From: Branchiostoma floridae
Lineage: Eukaryota > Chordata > Leptocardii > Amphioxiformes > Branchiostomatidae
Direction of reading: 5' to 3'
Length of the DNA: 64,000 bases
NCBI RefSeq assembly: GCF_000003815.2
Contig: NC_049996.1
Span: 5,227,069-5,291,068 of the forward strand
The number at the start of each line of letters is the position of its first letter. Within the stretch, counting starts at the first letter, position 1. Below the pieces are notes generated by a model. That model saw only the letters and a program-made list of their open reading frames with translations, had not been told where the DNA came from and did no database searches. The position numbers and the translations under genes are program-made. Of this stretch, positions 1 to 11,598 are shown in pieces.

Positions 1-680
1 TTAGCATAATGTCCAGATATTATGTTCAATAATAACAGAACATACGAATAAAGTAATGGACTAATAGTAAAACTATGCAGATATTATGTTTGATATCTTG
101 TCACTAATATTGTAATCATAGTTACCGAATTTACATAACATAACATTACATGATATATTGTCTTGATGCAACAACGAGCCAGCCACCTCCCACCGAGCCA
201 CCAGGACCTGAATTAAGTATTGATTCATGATATCATAACTTTGAAGATAATTAGATCATGAATATCCTAGATCGTGAATCACGTTGGTTTGAACCGGGTG
301 TGAAAAAGGCTATTAATAAACGGATTCACCACCCATCTCTCAAAGGAAGGAGGACTTAAAACTGTTTTCAAGTTAGTGATTGATTTATACATTTACAAAT
401 ACATAAAAAATAATGAATTTTATCAGTTTTATAACAGGTTGTTTGAGCTCATACAACAGTCAACATCAAGGTTTTCCGTCAGTCACTAACAACATATTTG
501 TACAAAAGTTGTGGATTTTTTTTCACATGGAAATCCAACAGCCCTGGTGTTAAACACTGTCTTTTTTCATTTATATGTATCTCTTAAAGCTTTCCGAGAA
601 GATATTCCATTTCGTGACTTCCCTTTGCAGACTTACAACAAACCAACAGTTTTAGATTGGCATAGTCTTGGTGAAGGCTG
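1..680. other. AT-rich sequence, no gene seen
   Basis: No exon with convincing splice sites, RNA gene or recognisable mobile-element protein could be supported here. The open frame at 511-750 on the plus strand overlaps the start of a repeat shared with position 2186 and shows no family signature. Confidence 0.5.
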
Positions 681-685
681 GAACA

Positions 686-846
686 AACGAGCTACCAGAG
701 TACTCAACGTGTTTCAACACCCTACTTTTGTCAATGTGGTTGGCATATGACGAATTCCGAAATAGAATGTTAACAGCCGAGACCATGGTTACATAGGAGC
801 TGACAAATCCCAGTGACAATTTTGGGGTATTATTGTCTGCACTTGT
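686..846. repeat. Left half of a two-part duplicated segment, copy 1
   Basis: This stretch matches 2186-2346 over about 160 bases. Both share the phrase ACGAGCTACCAGAGTACTC and end in a similar run around TCTGCAC. The copies differ by many substitutions and small indels, so the duplication is old. I cannot name the parent sequence. Open frames in either copy are short and do not agree, so I do not call a gene. Confidence 0.7.
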
Positions 847-1562
847 CCTGTAAATATGCATGAACTATGTATGCTGACAGCTTAAAGGCTGATATATATG
901 GTATTGTAATCTCATGAAATACATTGTTGCAAAAAGTAAATGCTACTTTTAAAAGCTTATTGATTTGATCTTACATCGATATTTGGTAAATACTTCTATT
1001 AATGTTTTCTTTAATTAATGGTCACCAGGTAACAAGAAATGAAGGAGTAACTGGAATGAAAATATCCATTGGGTGATATATCTATGCTAATATGTATATC
1101 CATGTATAAGGAAAAAGCTGAAAGCCCTGAGTAAAACAAGTGGCTGCCTGGCATTGAAAGCATGGTTTTCCAGTATTATTAACCATTTGTATTGATCAGT
1201 AGTTTTCACACCACCTGGAAGTGGACAGCCTATTGAAGAGAATGGAGCTTAGTGTTGGATCATGTCCAAAACCGGCACACTTGGTTTACTGGCCAATTTC
1301 CAGCATGTGAACATCTGCTCCTGGAGGGTACAGTGCTACAGAAGCAAGGGTTACGATCGCGTAAGTATGAATGACTTGTTATGACGTGTTACTTACCAGT
1401 GTAATTTAAAGTTCATGACAAAATTTATTTCCATGTGATTTTTAGACATCAAATTTTAATTAAAAAGAACGAATGTATTGGCATCGTTTGTACATGAATT
1501 CCAGATACAAAGGTATCCAATAAGGTGGAAAAGCTGCTGTAAAGAAAGACTCCATACCTAAA

Positions 1563-1838
1563 ACGAGGATAAGTTTATCCTGAGCAACAATGTCATTTTG
1601 ATGGAACCCAGCTGGAGGCTGCTGCGCCCCAAAACTACAGCCGTTCCATAGTATACGGTTGAAAACCACCTCTCTCATTGACTGAAAGGGCTTCAGAATA
1701 CTCCGAGCAAACCAAACGAAAATGTCAATTGTAATAATGCGGACTGAACGCACCACATTCTATATTTAAGCTGAGTGTTGAGTAGGGGACTTCTTAAGTT
1801 ATTTAGGAAGGCACAGAGAATGCTGATACTGGTGGAGC
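1563..1838. repeat. Right half of the duplicated segment, copy 1
   Basis: This matches 2377-2640 with many small differences. Both contain a GAGGATAAG start, a CCATAGTATA core and the near-identical end AAGCTGAGTGTTGAGTAG followed by AGAGAATGCTGATACTG. It lies about 700 bases beyond copy 1 of the left half, whereas in copy 2 the halves are almost adjacent. Function is unknown; a decayed element or a decayed tandem gene are both possible. Confidence 0.7.
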
Positions 1839-2185
1839 AGCCGGAGATATATCTGCTTGCAACATGCAAATCTAGCGTCACTGACCAATTCAAGTATGCA
1901 CTATTTGTAACTTATAGGCACAATAAGGAGTGTTTACGTTTTATTCGGGCCATTGTTTTACTGCAAGTGTGTAAATATAGAATAAACCCGTGTTCATCCC
2001 ATCTCATCTCCAATCCAGCCCCTGATGCACCTGTTGGAGTCACTGATCAACTCCCGGAGGCGCTGCAAAGCAACATCCTGCCAATATGACGTCACCCGGT
2101 TTGTCCAGGTCCATCAGCTTCACCAGCTTCACTATGTGATGAGCTTGAAAATACCGACAGTCCTGAGTTTTTGCATGCTTAATAG

Positions 2186-2640
2186 AACCAACGAGCTACC
2201 AGAGTACTCAACGTGTTGCAACAGTCCAACACCCCACTCTTTCCAATGGGGTTGGCGTATGCGATTTACGAAGAAGAATGTAATAGCAGTACCATTGGTT
2301 ATATAGACCTTGAAAAATCCCAGTAAAAGTTCTGGGGTGCTATCGTCTGCACATTACCTATAGTACCGGATGAACTGAGGATAAGTTATCCTCACTGAGA
2401 AACCATACTATTTGGATGGTAACCAGGTCGAACCATTGCCGTCCATAGTATAAGGTCGAAAGAGACGTGTTTCGTTGACTTAAAGAAAACTGCAAGAGCT
2501 ATAGAATACTCCACAACAAATCAACTTTTACATAATTGTAAAAATATGGACTTAACGTTCAACATTCAGAATTTAAGCTGAGTGTTGAGTAGAGGATTAG
2601 TCAAGTTGTTTAAAAAAGCAAAGAGAATGCTGATACTGTT
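2186..2640. repeat. Copy 2 of the duplicated segment (both halves)
   Basis: 2186-2346 matches 686-846, and 2377-2640 matches 1563-1838. The order of the halves is the same in both copies, which supports one ancestral unit of at least 450 bases with an insertion of about 700 bases in copy 1. No coding potential is conserved between the copies in any frame I could follow. Confidence 0.7.
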
Positions 2641-2859
2641 GCATAATGTTATTTTTGATAGTTCACGTTCATTAGGACTGAGCGTTTTTGCACATGACTG
2701 GGGAATCCGCATGGCATCAGCGGCAGTTTTGGAAATATATTGGGTGCATACAGAAGGTGATACCAGTCGTGGTTGCCAGATGGGGGTATCCGTCTGGAAA
2801 TTGAATGAATCAAACAATAACCGTTATGTAGCCTGTACAGCCCTGTTGCGTTAATTGGC

Positions 2860-4250
2860 GCTCCTTCCCTACGTGCATTTATTTTTGAGTAGGGGGTGTC
2901 TTTAGAGGAGGTCTTATATTCCCTACAGCATGACATAAGAGACGAGGCAGAGGAAGCTAAGAAGCATAAGGACATAACAAAACTAGGGCGCATAGAGAAG
3001 ACTAAGAAGTGATGATGTGCAGAAGCAGAAAGAAAAGAAAAAAAATTAAAATTGTGAGAAGGGGAGGAAGAGATTATTCTACTAATGCCGGAGACAAAGA
3101 ATTAAGCCACATGGATAATAAAAGGAACTCAGAACAGAGAACAATTAAATTTTGGGATACTAAAATGTGCGGTTCAATAAGACAATAATCAAATGCAAAA
3201 CCTCTCTGGGTTATCCACACGGACAGATGAAGTTGCTCTGTCAACTGTTTTGATTTTCGTACAGTTATGGCGGGAAGTAATCTGTCCATCATCTAAAAGC
3301 AGTATTCTGATTGGTTCTATCAAAAACGCAATATCTGACACACAGTGATATGGATGCAAACTAGAAGTCTGGTGGCATTTAGGTTTCCGAGGCTAGTAGT
3401 TACCGCAGCATCTATGTATTGTTTTCACAAAAATATGATTGTTATCCACTCTAACAAATTTTATTTCATTTTGTTGTGTAACAGTTTTCTTATTGTTCAA
3501 ACTCAGAGGTATTTTGATGTGGCCTAACCAGATTCCTATTCGTGTGAACACCTGTAATCCGATATGATTTTGAGACATGTCAAGAAATAACAACAAGAAA
3601 TGACCAAGCTTTATAATGTGGTCTGTCTCTGTAATTGTGACACCTTCCCCCCAAAATGTCTCATTTACGTATAACGTGTTACATACCTTCTCCTGGAACC
3701 TGGCAGTGTTATCGTGTGTGTAATGTTATGCGTTTTTGTGTTGTGCTTTATGCGCCTTTCATAACAACCGCCACTGGTGGCAGGGGTAGCATCTATTCTG
3801 TTTATACCTTTGAATGGGTTCCAGTGATTTCCAGTTCTTCCCGGGCAGGTACACGTCCATTAAACCTGGCGCGGGCAGGCAGTGGGGAGGGTTTTCCGGA
3901 GTCAGCGTGTGGATACCGTTAAACCCTGCGTTTTCCTGCACAGTCGTCTGTGCGGTGATTCCCAGGCATCGCACAGCCCGCGTGTTACCACGCCGGGTAG
4001 ATAACAATAAGCTTTAGTTCACGCATTGATCCCCACTCTGTGAAATATACGTAAGGAAATTATAGGATTGTATTCTAAAACTGTTCAACAGTTTTACCAG
4101 AAACAACTTATTAATTTCTATAAGAAATGTAACTATGAGATGATTTATGCATATCCGTGAATTAATGTATGTAGAACTAGGGAATCTATATAACGTTACA
4201 CAACAGAAATGCTTTTTGCATACCTAGGAGATACCTAGGGATTACTACAT
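2860..4250. other. No gene seen; locally GC-rich block at 3760-4010
   Basis: I found no recognisable exon. The block at about 3760-4010 is clearly more GC-rich than its surroundings and is open in more than one frame, which follows from composition. It may be the remains of an inserted element, but no terminal repeats were found. Confidence 0.4.
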
Positions 4251-4251
4251 A

Positions 4252-4336
4252 GTTAACTAATATGCATGCCTAAGATACTTTGTAATTCACTATTATAGTG
4301 AAGTACAAAGTATCTTAGGCATGCATATTAGTTAAC
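4252..4336. repeat. Long near-perfect inverted repeat (hairpin)
   Basis: Two 39-base arms (4252-4290 and 4298-4336) are reverse complements with a single mismatch, separated by a 7-base loop TATTATA. The arms begin and end with GTTAAC. The structure could extrude as a cruciform or be a fold-back MITE. No clear flanking target-site duplication was identified. Confidence 0.9.
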
Positions 4337-5109
4337 TGTTATTTTATGCATGTATGAACCTGGCTAATTTACCATACGCAGCGACATCATAGACATCTTT
4401 TCCTGAAGGCTGATCCCTGACCGCACCCTCAGTTCATCATGCTGTAGGAATATACGTATGCTTGTCAGAATCTAAGCGTAAATTGTCCACAGAGTTCACA
4501 TTGTTTTGCCTTGTGCAGAAACTTGATAAAGAACAGTAAGGAAACAGCAAGTAAATTTTATGGATGATATCCTAGCCATAATGCAATAATAATGAGATGG
4601 CATGAAAAAACAAAAACAATATAGATAAAACAAAAAAGATGGCTGAATTTTTAACATAGACACCATAAATGTAACAAGATTCAAAGTGACAAAATATTGG
4701 TTGCACTTTTACATCTACCCAACAAGTTTCAATAGAATAGAATTTAGTTCAATATATGTATGTGATGGCCCGCATCAGCATCATTTGAACTATGTAGTAA
4801 AAAAAGACAGAAGAATGAATAGCTTATCTTTAAACACAGTAGCCGGGCTGGTCTGGTACCATTTTCTGTGTGTCTAAATCCCTTTTCTGTGCATCTGAAT
4901 CTTCTGTACTAATGTACACCTTTTTTCAGTCGGAATATAAATAAAGCCCACAGACAACGTCCACGAGACGTCAAAAAAGTGCGTCAGTAGAGATGGATCT
5001 AGACATGCAGATAAACCCACAAAACTTTGTTTGGTACTCCCTCCCACTGGTGAATGAACTTGGGAATGTACTTATTTCATGGTGGTCATAGCAATGTTTA
5101 TTTACTTAC

Positions 5110-5196
5110 TGTAATTGCGAGCAGCACCATTCTGTCTACATTATGTGGAGCCAAATGCCTCACCCCCGTGGCGATCCTTGCTTTCCTTATGAAGAA
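5110..5196 (-). CDS. Exon Y, copy 1, of an unrecognised gene with duplicated exons
   Basis: On the minus strand an 87-base stretch lies between an acceptor (CTATAG) and a donor (GTAAGT) and is open in phase 0. It encodes 29 residues starting FFIRKARIATG and ending MVLLAIT. It aligns without gaps to the exon at 5762-5848, which has the same length, phase and splice sites (YVFRRARSSTG to LVLLALT). Conserved reading frame and splice sites argue that both were real exons. The protein family is not recognised. Confidence 0.5.
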
Positions 5197-5358
5197 CTAT
5201 AGGTACGACAATTATGCTATTGATACATTCAGTCTAATGTTGCTTGCCAAAACAAAAAGCATCATTCAAACTTCTTTCGGATGACAGTTTAGTGGACCTG
5301 TATACAGACCAACACATTCAGATGTAGATAGAAGATGAAACCGTAGGAGTCGACCCAC

Positions 5359-5497
5359 CTTGATTTGGTCGATGGTAATACGACTCGCCACAGCTTCTTC
5401 CATCAAAGCTCTGAGCCTGGGGCAGTCGGGGTTGATTTCCCTTTGCCCCAGTCCTCCCTTAGCTTTTCAGATTGGTCAACAATTAACATCTCGCAGC
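5359..5497 (-). pseudogene. Exon X, copy 1, frame broken
   Basis: This is the partner of the exon at 6057-6192. Both start LRDVN and end DQIK before a GTGGGT donor. In this copy the first half has in-frame stops (TGA) and length changes of about three bases relative to the other copy, consistent with at least two indels. The second half (CPRLRALMEEAV) stays open. It therefore looks like a decayed duplicate exon. Confidence 0.5.
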
Positions 5498-5761
5498 CTA
5501 ATGCAAAAATATAGTCACCTGCATCGAATGTTCCGAAAAATAGTTTCATCAGGTTTGTTATTCGTGTCCAAATCAGATTCAGTGATATATTCTATCTACA
5601 CCAGGGTTTACCTCGTCATCATGCTGCAAAAATGAACACAGAAATGCTTGTCAGAATCTAGGTGTGGATTGTCGACAGAGTTCACAATCTTGTGCCTGTG
5701 CATAATGCAAAAATAATGAAAAAAAAGATAGATGTGGTCACAGCAATGTCTATTTACTTAC

Positions 5762-5848
5762 GGTTAGTGCGAGCAGCACCAGTTTTTCCTGATCCTGAGA
5801 CTTCCACCTGCTTATGCCCGTGGACGATCTTGCTCTCCGAAAGACGTA
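5762..5848 (-). CDS. Exon Y, copy 2
   Basis: This is an 87-base phase-0 exon between a CTATAG acceptor and a GTAAGT donor, encoding 29 residues that begin YVFRRARSSTG and end LVLLALT. It follows exon X copy 2 (6057-6192) on the minus strand, and the phases fit (exon X exits in phase 0). With copy 1 it gives the order X-Y-X-Y, a tandem duplication of an exon pair with a period of roughly 650-700 bases. The family is unknown. Confidence 0.5.
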
Positions 5849-6056
5849 CTATAGGTATGACATTTATACTATCGATACATTCAGCTTGATGTTGCTTGTT
5901 AAAACAAAAAGCATCATTTAAGCTAAGTCATTCAACCTAATTTCGGATATCATTTTAGTGGACCTGTATACAAAACAAAAAAAGGCACTGAATACCATTA
6001 CACATGAAGAGGTAGACAGAAGATGTGTTAAAATGACACCGTAGAAGGCGACCCAC

Positions 6057-6192
6057 CTTAATCTGGTCCATTGAGAAACCTACCCTGACTGCCTCATCCA
6101 CCAAAGCTGCCAGCCTGGGACAGTTGTAGTTGATCTTCATGTGGCCCCTGTTCCACAGCTTCTCCCATTGTTCAAAGTTAACATCTCGCAGT
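6057..6192 (-). CDS. Exon X, copy 2, of an unrecognised gene
   Basis: This is a 136-base minus-strand exon with a TAG acceptor and a GTGGGT donor. It encodes about 45 residues including NFEQWEKLWNRG, INYNCPRLAALVDEAV and MDQIK, charged and probably helical. It splices in phase 0 to the exon at 5848. No start codon or terminal exon was found, so this is a fragment of a larger or broken gene. I do not recognise the domain. Confidence 0.5.
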
Positions 6193-6454
6193 CTACTAGA
6201 GGCAAAAATAGAAGGTTCATACCAGATAAAGACGCAGAGAAATTCCTGTGTTTGAAATATTTCTATAAATATCTAAATAATATATAAATGAATCTTATTA
6301 TTTATCACACAGAAGCTAAATGATGGATTGGTCCTCATGTGTGTTTGATTATTGTAGCCTTTGCGTCTAATGTGTTGTTACTACTATTATTGTGTGCATG
6401 TGTGAGACGCTCTGTTTCCAGTTCCTAAATTATGCTGGCATATCCAGCCCTCCT

Positions 6455-6960
6455 GGTGCATATTGTCAGGTCAGAATCTGTGCTATTTGTTCATCTGAAG
6501 TGGCAGGCTTCCGATTGTGTTGCTTTAGTGGCTGGACAGACGGCTCGGAGCTTCGTCTTTTTATTCTTAATCGTTTTCCAGAACTTCTGAGGATTGTTTG
6601 GATTCGTGTCTTTGAGTTGTTCGTTCCAGTTAGCGTTACGTGCCTCTTCCCCATCCTATTTTAAGTTTTATTTCTCCTTGAAATTTGTAGGGTCTCTCCT
6701 TCTAAACTTCCTCTGAGTTGTTTTTGTAATTTTCATCTGCACATCCAGGGCTTTGCTCCAATACCATTTGCTATGTTGTGTCACTGTCTTATTTAGGATG
6801 ATTTCTGCTGCAAATACCATTAATCTATCTCTTTAAAGATTTCTTCTGTATGGTTGTCTTAATTGTTGACCAGTTGTTTTTTTTCAACCCACTTATGGAA
6901 GACTGTATCTGTCCTCTTTTCCCATTCCTGCTAGTCTACCGTTCGTAGATTCCGCCGTTT
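6455..6960 (-). mobile_element. Non-LTR retrotransposon relic (endonuclease-RT linker region)
   Basis: Reading the minus strand gives GEEARNANWNEQLKD followed by PQKFWKTIKNKK, the kind of basic linker seen between endonuclease and reverse transcriptase in CR1/Jockey-type LINEs (compare the common motif in which a FW is followed by a basic helix). Stops and frame changes flank it, so the copy is dead. The call rests on remembered family texture, not on a search. Confidence 0.5.
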
Positions 6961-7225
6961 CTGTTTCTCTACCTTCTCTTATTCTCAATTGTCATGGTGA
7001 TATGGTTGTGGTCCGTTTGCACTTGAACCGAGGGGCAGCTCTTCAGCTGTTTGTGTGTTTATCATGGGAAGATTATAGATACTGTTCTCTCTCGTGGGAG
7101 TGTTGTTGTTTGTTATTTGCAATAAACATATTATTATTTGTAGTTTGCTCTTTTCCATCGTGTTGCTCAGGATTTGGCCCAAGTCGTTGTCCTCCTTTTT
7201 TTATCTCCAAAGGATGTATGTCTGG

Positions 7226-7400
7226 CATTCGTCGCATAGTACACGGTGCTTCTTCGCAGTCTTCAGTTTTTCGTAAGTCATCTACAGTAATGGCCCATTC
7301 AGTTTTTCGTAAGTCATTCACAATGCAGTCAGTCGTATTGTCTGCACCTATATCCTTTACTACTACCGTCACGTCTGATGCAGTCACAGTCTGTACATTG
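7226..7400 (-). repeat. Unrecognised coding-like motif, copy A
   Basis: The minus strand encodes VTASDVTVVV, then a DIGADNTTDCIVND-like stretch, then LRKTE twice. The same motif, diverged, occurs on the same strand at about 8620-8720, 9930-10060 and 11690-11790. Similarity is visible at protein as well as DNA level, so these may be remnants of an ancestral coding exon. No family is recognised. Confidence 0.5.
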
Positions 7401-7799
7401 TCTGTCTGTCAACAACAAGGTCAGACAAGAGTAAAAATAATGTTAACTAAGAAGCACAAGCTCTTTTTTATTCTCCTTTATACTCCAGATTTTTATTACA
7501 TTAGTTCACTTGAGGTGTTAGAGTTAGATTTAGAGTTAGACTTGCAGTCTAACAAATGTACTTAGGGGTGAACGTTTCAAGAAAAGAATGTGAAAGATCT
7601 GATAAAGGTGATGTTTTCTATAGCTTTCTGGCCAAACTGAAAATGTACTTGCATAAGGTACAATCCATTTTGCAGCTGAAAGGAAATGCATTGCTAACTA
7701 AAATGTCAAAGCCTATTGCTGTCAAGTAGTAGATATGAAGTAAACTGTGTCTTGAAATGACTATTCGAATCACTGCCTCCTTTCAAAACTATCACCCTT

Positions 7800-9260
7800 T
7801 TGTTGCATAATAACAATGTTTAATTTTTTCCAAAAATTGTCATTTATGCCTTATTCCTTATACCATGATATTCTTTACTTTCCAGTATTTTTGCATTATT
7901 TCGGTGGATGAGGAATATATGTGCCAGTCTTACCATCTAACATAGGATTCTAAATAGATAATGGTAAATTCTTCAGATTAGCAATATTATCTAAAACAAA
8001 TCCGACAATTTGTCTCTTTATTCTGTTGGCAAAGCTAGTTTCCAAAGCATACAATATGGGGGTTTTGGTATTCCGGTGACAAAACGAGGACAAATAAGAA
8101 ATTTTAGTCTAGAAAACTTGCAATAGACCTAAATAAACACCGGCCATCACTATAAATTTTGACTTGAATAAAACAATCAGTAAAACGGGTTCTTTAATGA
8201 TAAAGGCTTAGCCCGAACTGACATAACAGAAGTGCCAACTGATTCGCCGAATACTTTAAAGACAGAGCGTGCCACCGTCTTCCAGCAGCGGCGTAATGTT
8301 TCAGTCAGACCATGGCTGCCTCGCATCAGATGTTGAAAGTTTGCTGAAAGGGATGGCTGGCACATCATCCTCGGGGCCAGAGGCCGAACTCTCCAAAACA
8401 AAGCTCAGGTCTGGCCCCCTACAGACAGATAATAAAGGTTATGGATATTACTTCTTTGCTATTAAATTTTGACTGACCAGTACATTGAGAGCAATAGCTC
8501 TGAATAATGTACTAAGTATCTACACTCACAGGTGGGTGTAACTCATTCGTTTTCTAATGTTGACCATTAGTCTCCTGCTTCCTTACAACAACAAAAAATG
8601 GGCGCAACAGCACTTTTCGAATCGTTCGTAATTGTCGTTCGTAATGTCGTTCACAATATAGTCAGTCATGATGTCGCCTACTACTACTACTACTCTCATG
8701 CCTGATAGAGTTGTTAGAGTAGTAATAGAAGGAGACACGAATACACACGTCTGAGTTGTATTATCGGGATGGATAATGTTATCAACACAACCGGTGGATT
8801 TAAAAAGACTGTGGGAGCAGACGATTGTGGATATGGTAGCGGAAAAAAAAAACGACGCGTTTGGATTGAATTCATCACGCGGGAAACAGAGCAAAGGGGA
8901 TAGTAGGGGCAGATGGGGTGGAGTCGGAAGGGACGGGGTCTTCGACTGTGTTCATCATGTGGGATACTCAGGAATAGGCAAATACGGCAAGGGGAGGACA
9001 GTATATTATAGATGACTTATTAACCTGCATTGTCTCACTGGCACATCCTTAACTTCCTTAGTGAATCCAAACATGCCAGTTACAATGAGTTTTTGGCGTT
9101 AAAGACTATAACTACCTTCTTTGTTTTGCATAATATTTTATTCAATTTCCTACCCCTTCCTTCTGTTATGCCTTTTCGGGAGAATCATTTCCTTTGGCCA
9201 GGCATAAAACCACAATTTGTACACATACATGTTAACTTCATGATTTGCAAATGAATTTGT
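7800..9260 (-). repeat. Old tandem duplication, copy 1
   Basis: This region parallels 12300-13250. Matching anchors are ACAAAACGAGGACAA at about 8090 against CAAAGCGAGGACAAGC at 12560, the KPLSLKNPFY and KPSTLKNTSY peptides (minus strand), and the AWPKE and AWPRE exons. Offsets drift from about 4.5 kb to 4.0 kb, so several indels followed the duplication. In copy 1 the acceptor of the AWP exon (about 9110-9213) reads TTATG instead of TTAG and stops interrupt its frame. Confidence 0.6.
8620..8720 (-). repeat. Coding-like motif, copy B
   Basis: The minus strand reads MRVVVVVGDIMTDYIVND, matching the VTVVV-D-TD-IVND pattern at 7226-7400 and 11690-11790. It sits in an open frame from 8894 to 8583 whose upstream part is Ser/Thr-rich, as in copy D. 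The family is unknown. Confidence 0.45.
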
Positions 9261-9929
9261 ACAGTCTTCCAGGTAACTAGATCTTACACTAACTTCATCT
9301 TTTCAACGAACTATGCAGAGTACTATTCTGAGGTGTAATTTAACCCTCAAGCACCCTCAGGCAAAGAGTTGTCAACAAAACATTTCTGGCGTGCACAGAC
9401 CTGTTTGGGATAGATATTTGATACAACATGCTTGTCATCGCATGTAGCCAAATCAAGGCAGTACATTCGAAACAAGAATAGGGGCAGACGGGAAATGGTC
9501 TTAGAAGGTCAAAATGAAATAACATTGTCGTATATATTCTGTTATGTCTTTGTCGAAAAATCTGTACGTCGAAATGTTATTTGTACCGACGGTCTCCAGA
9601 TAAGTACATCACAGCAAACTCAACGATACCTAACAAAATATTTACCAAACTCAAATGGCACTCCTACTAGATGACTAAATCTTCTTAGCAGTACGGACAC
9701 AAAGTTCCGACCCGATAAAAAGTCAGGAAAGTAATAAAAAAAACATTTAAGGGGCGAAAAACATGTCCGACCTGGGCACTGAAGCAACTTTTTGTAACGT
9801 TAAAAATTAGTCCTCTGCTGCCTTTCAACAACAAAAGAAAGGGCGCATCAGGACTTCTGGGATTGCTCGGAGACATGACCGAATGTTTTTCTGCGCGATG
9901 TCATGTGTCGTCTACAGTAATGTCGCAGG

Positions 9930-10170
9930 TGCGGAGTTGCATATGTCGTGTTTGTAGTAATGACACATTCAGTTGTTCATGAGTCATCCACAATGCATGT
10001 CACTTGTATTGTTTGCTCCTGTGTCATCTTGTCCGCATCGCGGACAATATACTTTGTTCTTGTCTCCGCCTGAATTTCCAGCCTTTTTTTCTCGAATTCG
10101 TCGAAAAAAGTAAATATAGCGTGGCTTGGAGGCCTTGGTCCCGCAGTTGCCAGCTGTCGACGGGCAGCTA
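9930..10170 (-). repeat. Coding-like motif, copy C, frame broken
   Basis: The minus strand gives DTGANNTSDMHCG in one frame and TCIVDDS in another, so the motif is shared with the other copies but interrupted by a frameshift and a stop. Just upstream (about 10030-10110) a second frame reads FFDEFEKKRLEIQAET, which looks protein-like but is not recognised. Confidence 0.4.
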
Positions 10171-10830
10171 TGATTGATATTCACGTGACAAGACAACCAC
10201 CGTGTTACGTCACGTGTCACCCGTCACGCGGGCATTTAACCTTACTAGCTTTCCGATCTACCAGCCACATCTTCTGCTACTGTCACGTCTGAAACAGTCA
10301 CAGTCTGACCATTGCCCGTCCGTGTCTTGTACTCTTTGTCCTCTTTATGCCCCTCCGATCTTTTTCATTCTCTGCCTCTTCCTGGTGAAAGGGAGAAGGC
10401 AAGAGAGTAAAGATAATGTTAAATAACTAAAGCAAGTAAACTGAGCCCATTTGAGGAATCATTATTTTAAAATAAACTACTCTGAATGTCTCAAGTGATA
10501 CTAATTTACCAAACGAGCAACCATCATTTAGTTCAGTTACTTTTCATAGTAAACATTGCCTATGACATTTATGCTGTATGTTTTTATAGCGCATGTTTAC
10601 ATTAAAGACACTAAGATTGGTTGTTCTTAGTAGCCACCAAAATTTTGGTGTGTTGTTATTTAATCTATGTAACCAATATTTACCTGCCTCTGTAAGTTTG
10701 ATTGTAGAAGCTTATTAGAAATGACTTTACTCTACTTCACTCATACTATTTTCTTTGTCTGATAAGCACCCACCTCTACAGAGAACAGAAAAGAACAAAA
10801 AAGAACAGATTTATAATTAGCAATACATAC

Positions 10831-10936
10831 ATCAGGAAACAGGTTGCCAGCATCTGCTAGAGCATACACCTCCGAGTGCTTAAAAACTCTCGTACCATGC
10901 ACACTTTCTGGCCAACCCATATAGATGTTAGTAAAG
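10831..10936 (-). mobile_element. Harbinger-type DDE transposase exon (HARBI1-like)
   Basis: A 106-base minus-strand exon lies between an acceptor (CCAACAG) and a donor (GTATGT). It reads FTNIYMGWPESVHGTRVF, then HSEVYALADAGNLFPD. The pattern F-xx-GWP-S-H-R-VF followed by a short loop and LFPD is characteristic of the DDE domain of PIF/Harbinger transposases and HARBI1 (DDE_Tnp_4), where it lies just before the GDSAYP segment. The other exons are not intact nearby. Whether it is an element relic or a domesticated gene cannot be decided here. Confidence 0.7.
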
Positions 10937-11422
10937 CTGTTGGTAGAAACATATTGCAATATTAGACAAATGAAAATAATTCGAGTTTATTCAACTAGAG
11001 TTAGTTAATACAGTGATGAGTTTATAGTCACCGTCATTACAATTTTAAAATCCATTCCTACTATGGCTTAAGAAATCTTAAATTTACGCTATGCAGACCA
11101 TGGGAGCTTAAGGTGCCCGCACCAACTTAGACTATTCAAGTCCACCTATAATTTGAAACAGTACCTGAGTATTGACAATATTCGTCAAAAAGTATGAACC
11201 AGTCCCAAAAAAGAAAATACGTTGAAACCGGAAGACATAACTCGAAATCTAGGTACACTAGTAGATTATCAGTATTTTGTTGTAGTATTTAGATTATACA
11301 ACAAAGAGAGAAATGAAATTTATAGACTAATAGCATCTTTGTTTCTCTAATTCACGAAATTGTTGGTGATGCAGATAAAGAGAGGTTGACATAAATATAA
11401 AGAAGACAAACCTACATAGTAC

Positions 11423-11501
11423 CTTCCTGTGTTCTTGCCTTGTCTCTTAGCACATTTTCATTATGATCAAGCACAGCAAGCTGAAGTCTCGCCTTCATAC
11501 T
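11423..11501 (-). CDS. Exon of an element-associated protein (DHN motif)
   Basis: A 79-base minus-strand exon lies between acceptor TTATCAG and donor GTACTA, encoding SMKARLQLAVLDHNENVLRD and KARTQEG. The LxxLDHNxN-R-A-T-G texture resembles a recurrent segment in multicopy element-associated proteins of invertebrate deuterostomes and cnidarians. It lies upstream of the DDE exon in the same orientation, so both may belong to one transcription unit, though the phases were not linked. Confidence 0.45.
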
Positions 11502-11598
11502 CTGATAAAAATAAGTGCTGTCTCTTAGGTGTATACTTCAGGAGCATGGAATGATACACCTCCAAACTCCCCGCATAACAAAAACGACGTAAGTTCGG

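Noticed and set aside
3759-4017. Open frames on both strands in the GC-rich block
   Set aside because: Low stop density follows from base composition; no domain or splice sites.
7002-7565. 187-codon plus-strand open frame
   Set aside because: No family signature or splice model. It overlaps the minus-strand motif shared with three other copies, so the plus-strand frame is likely a shadow.
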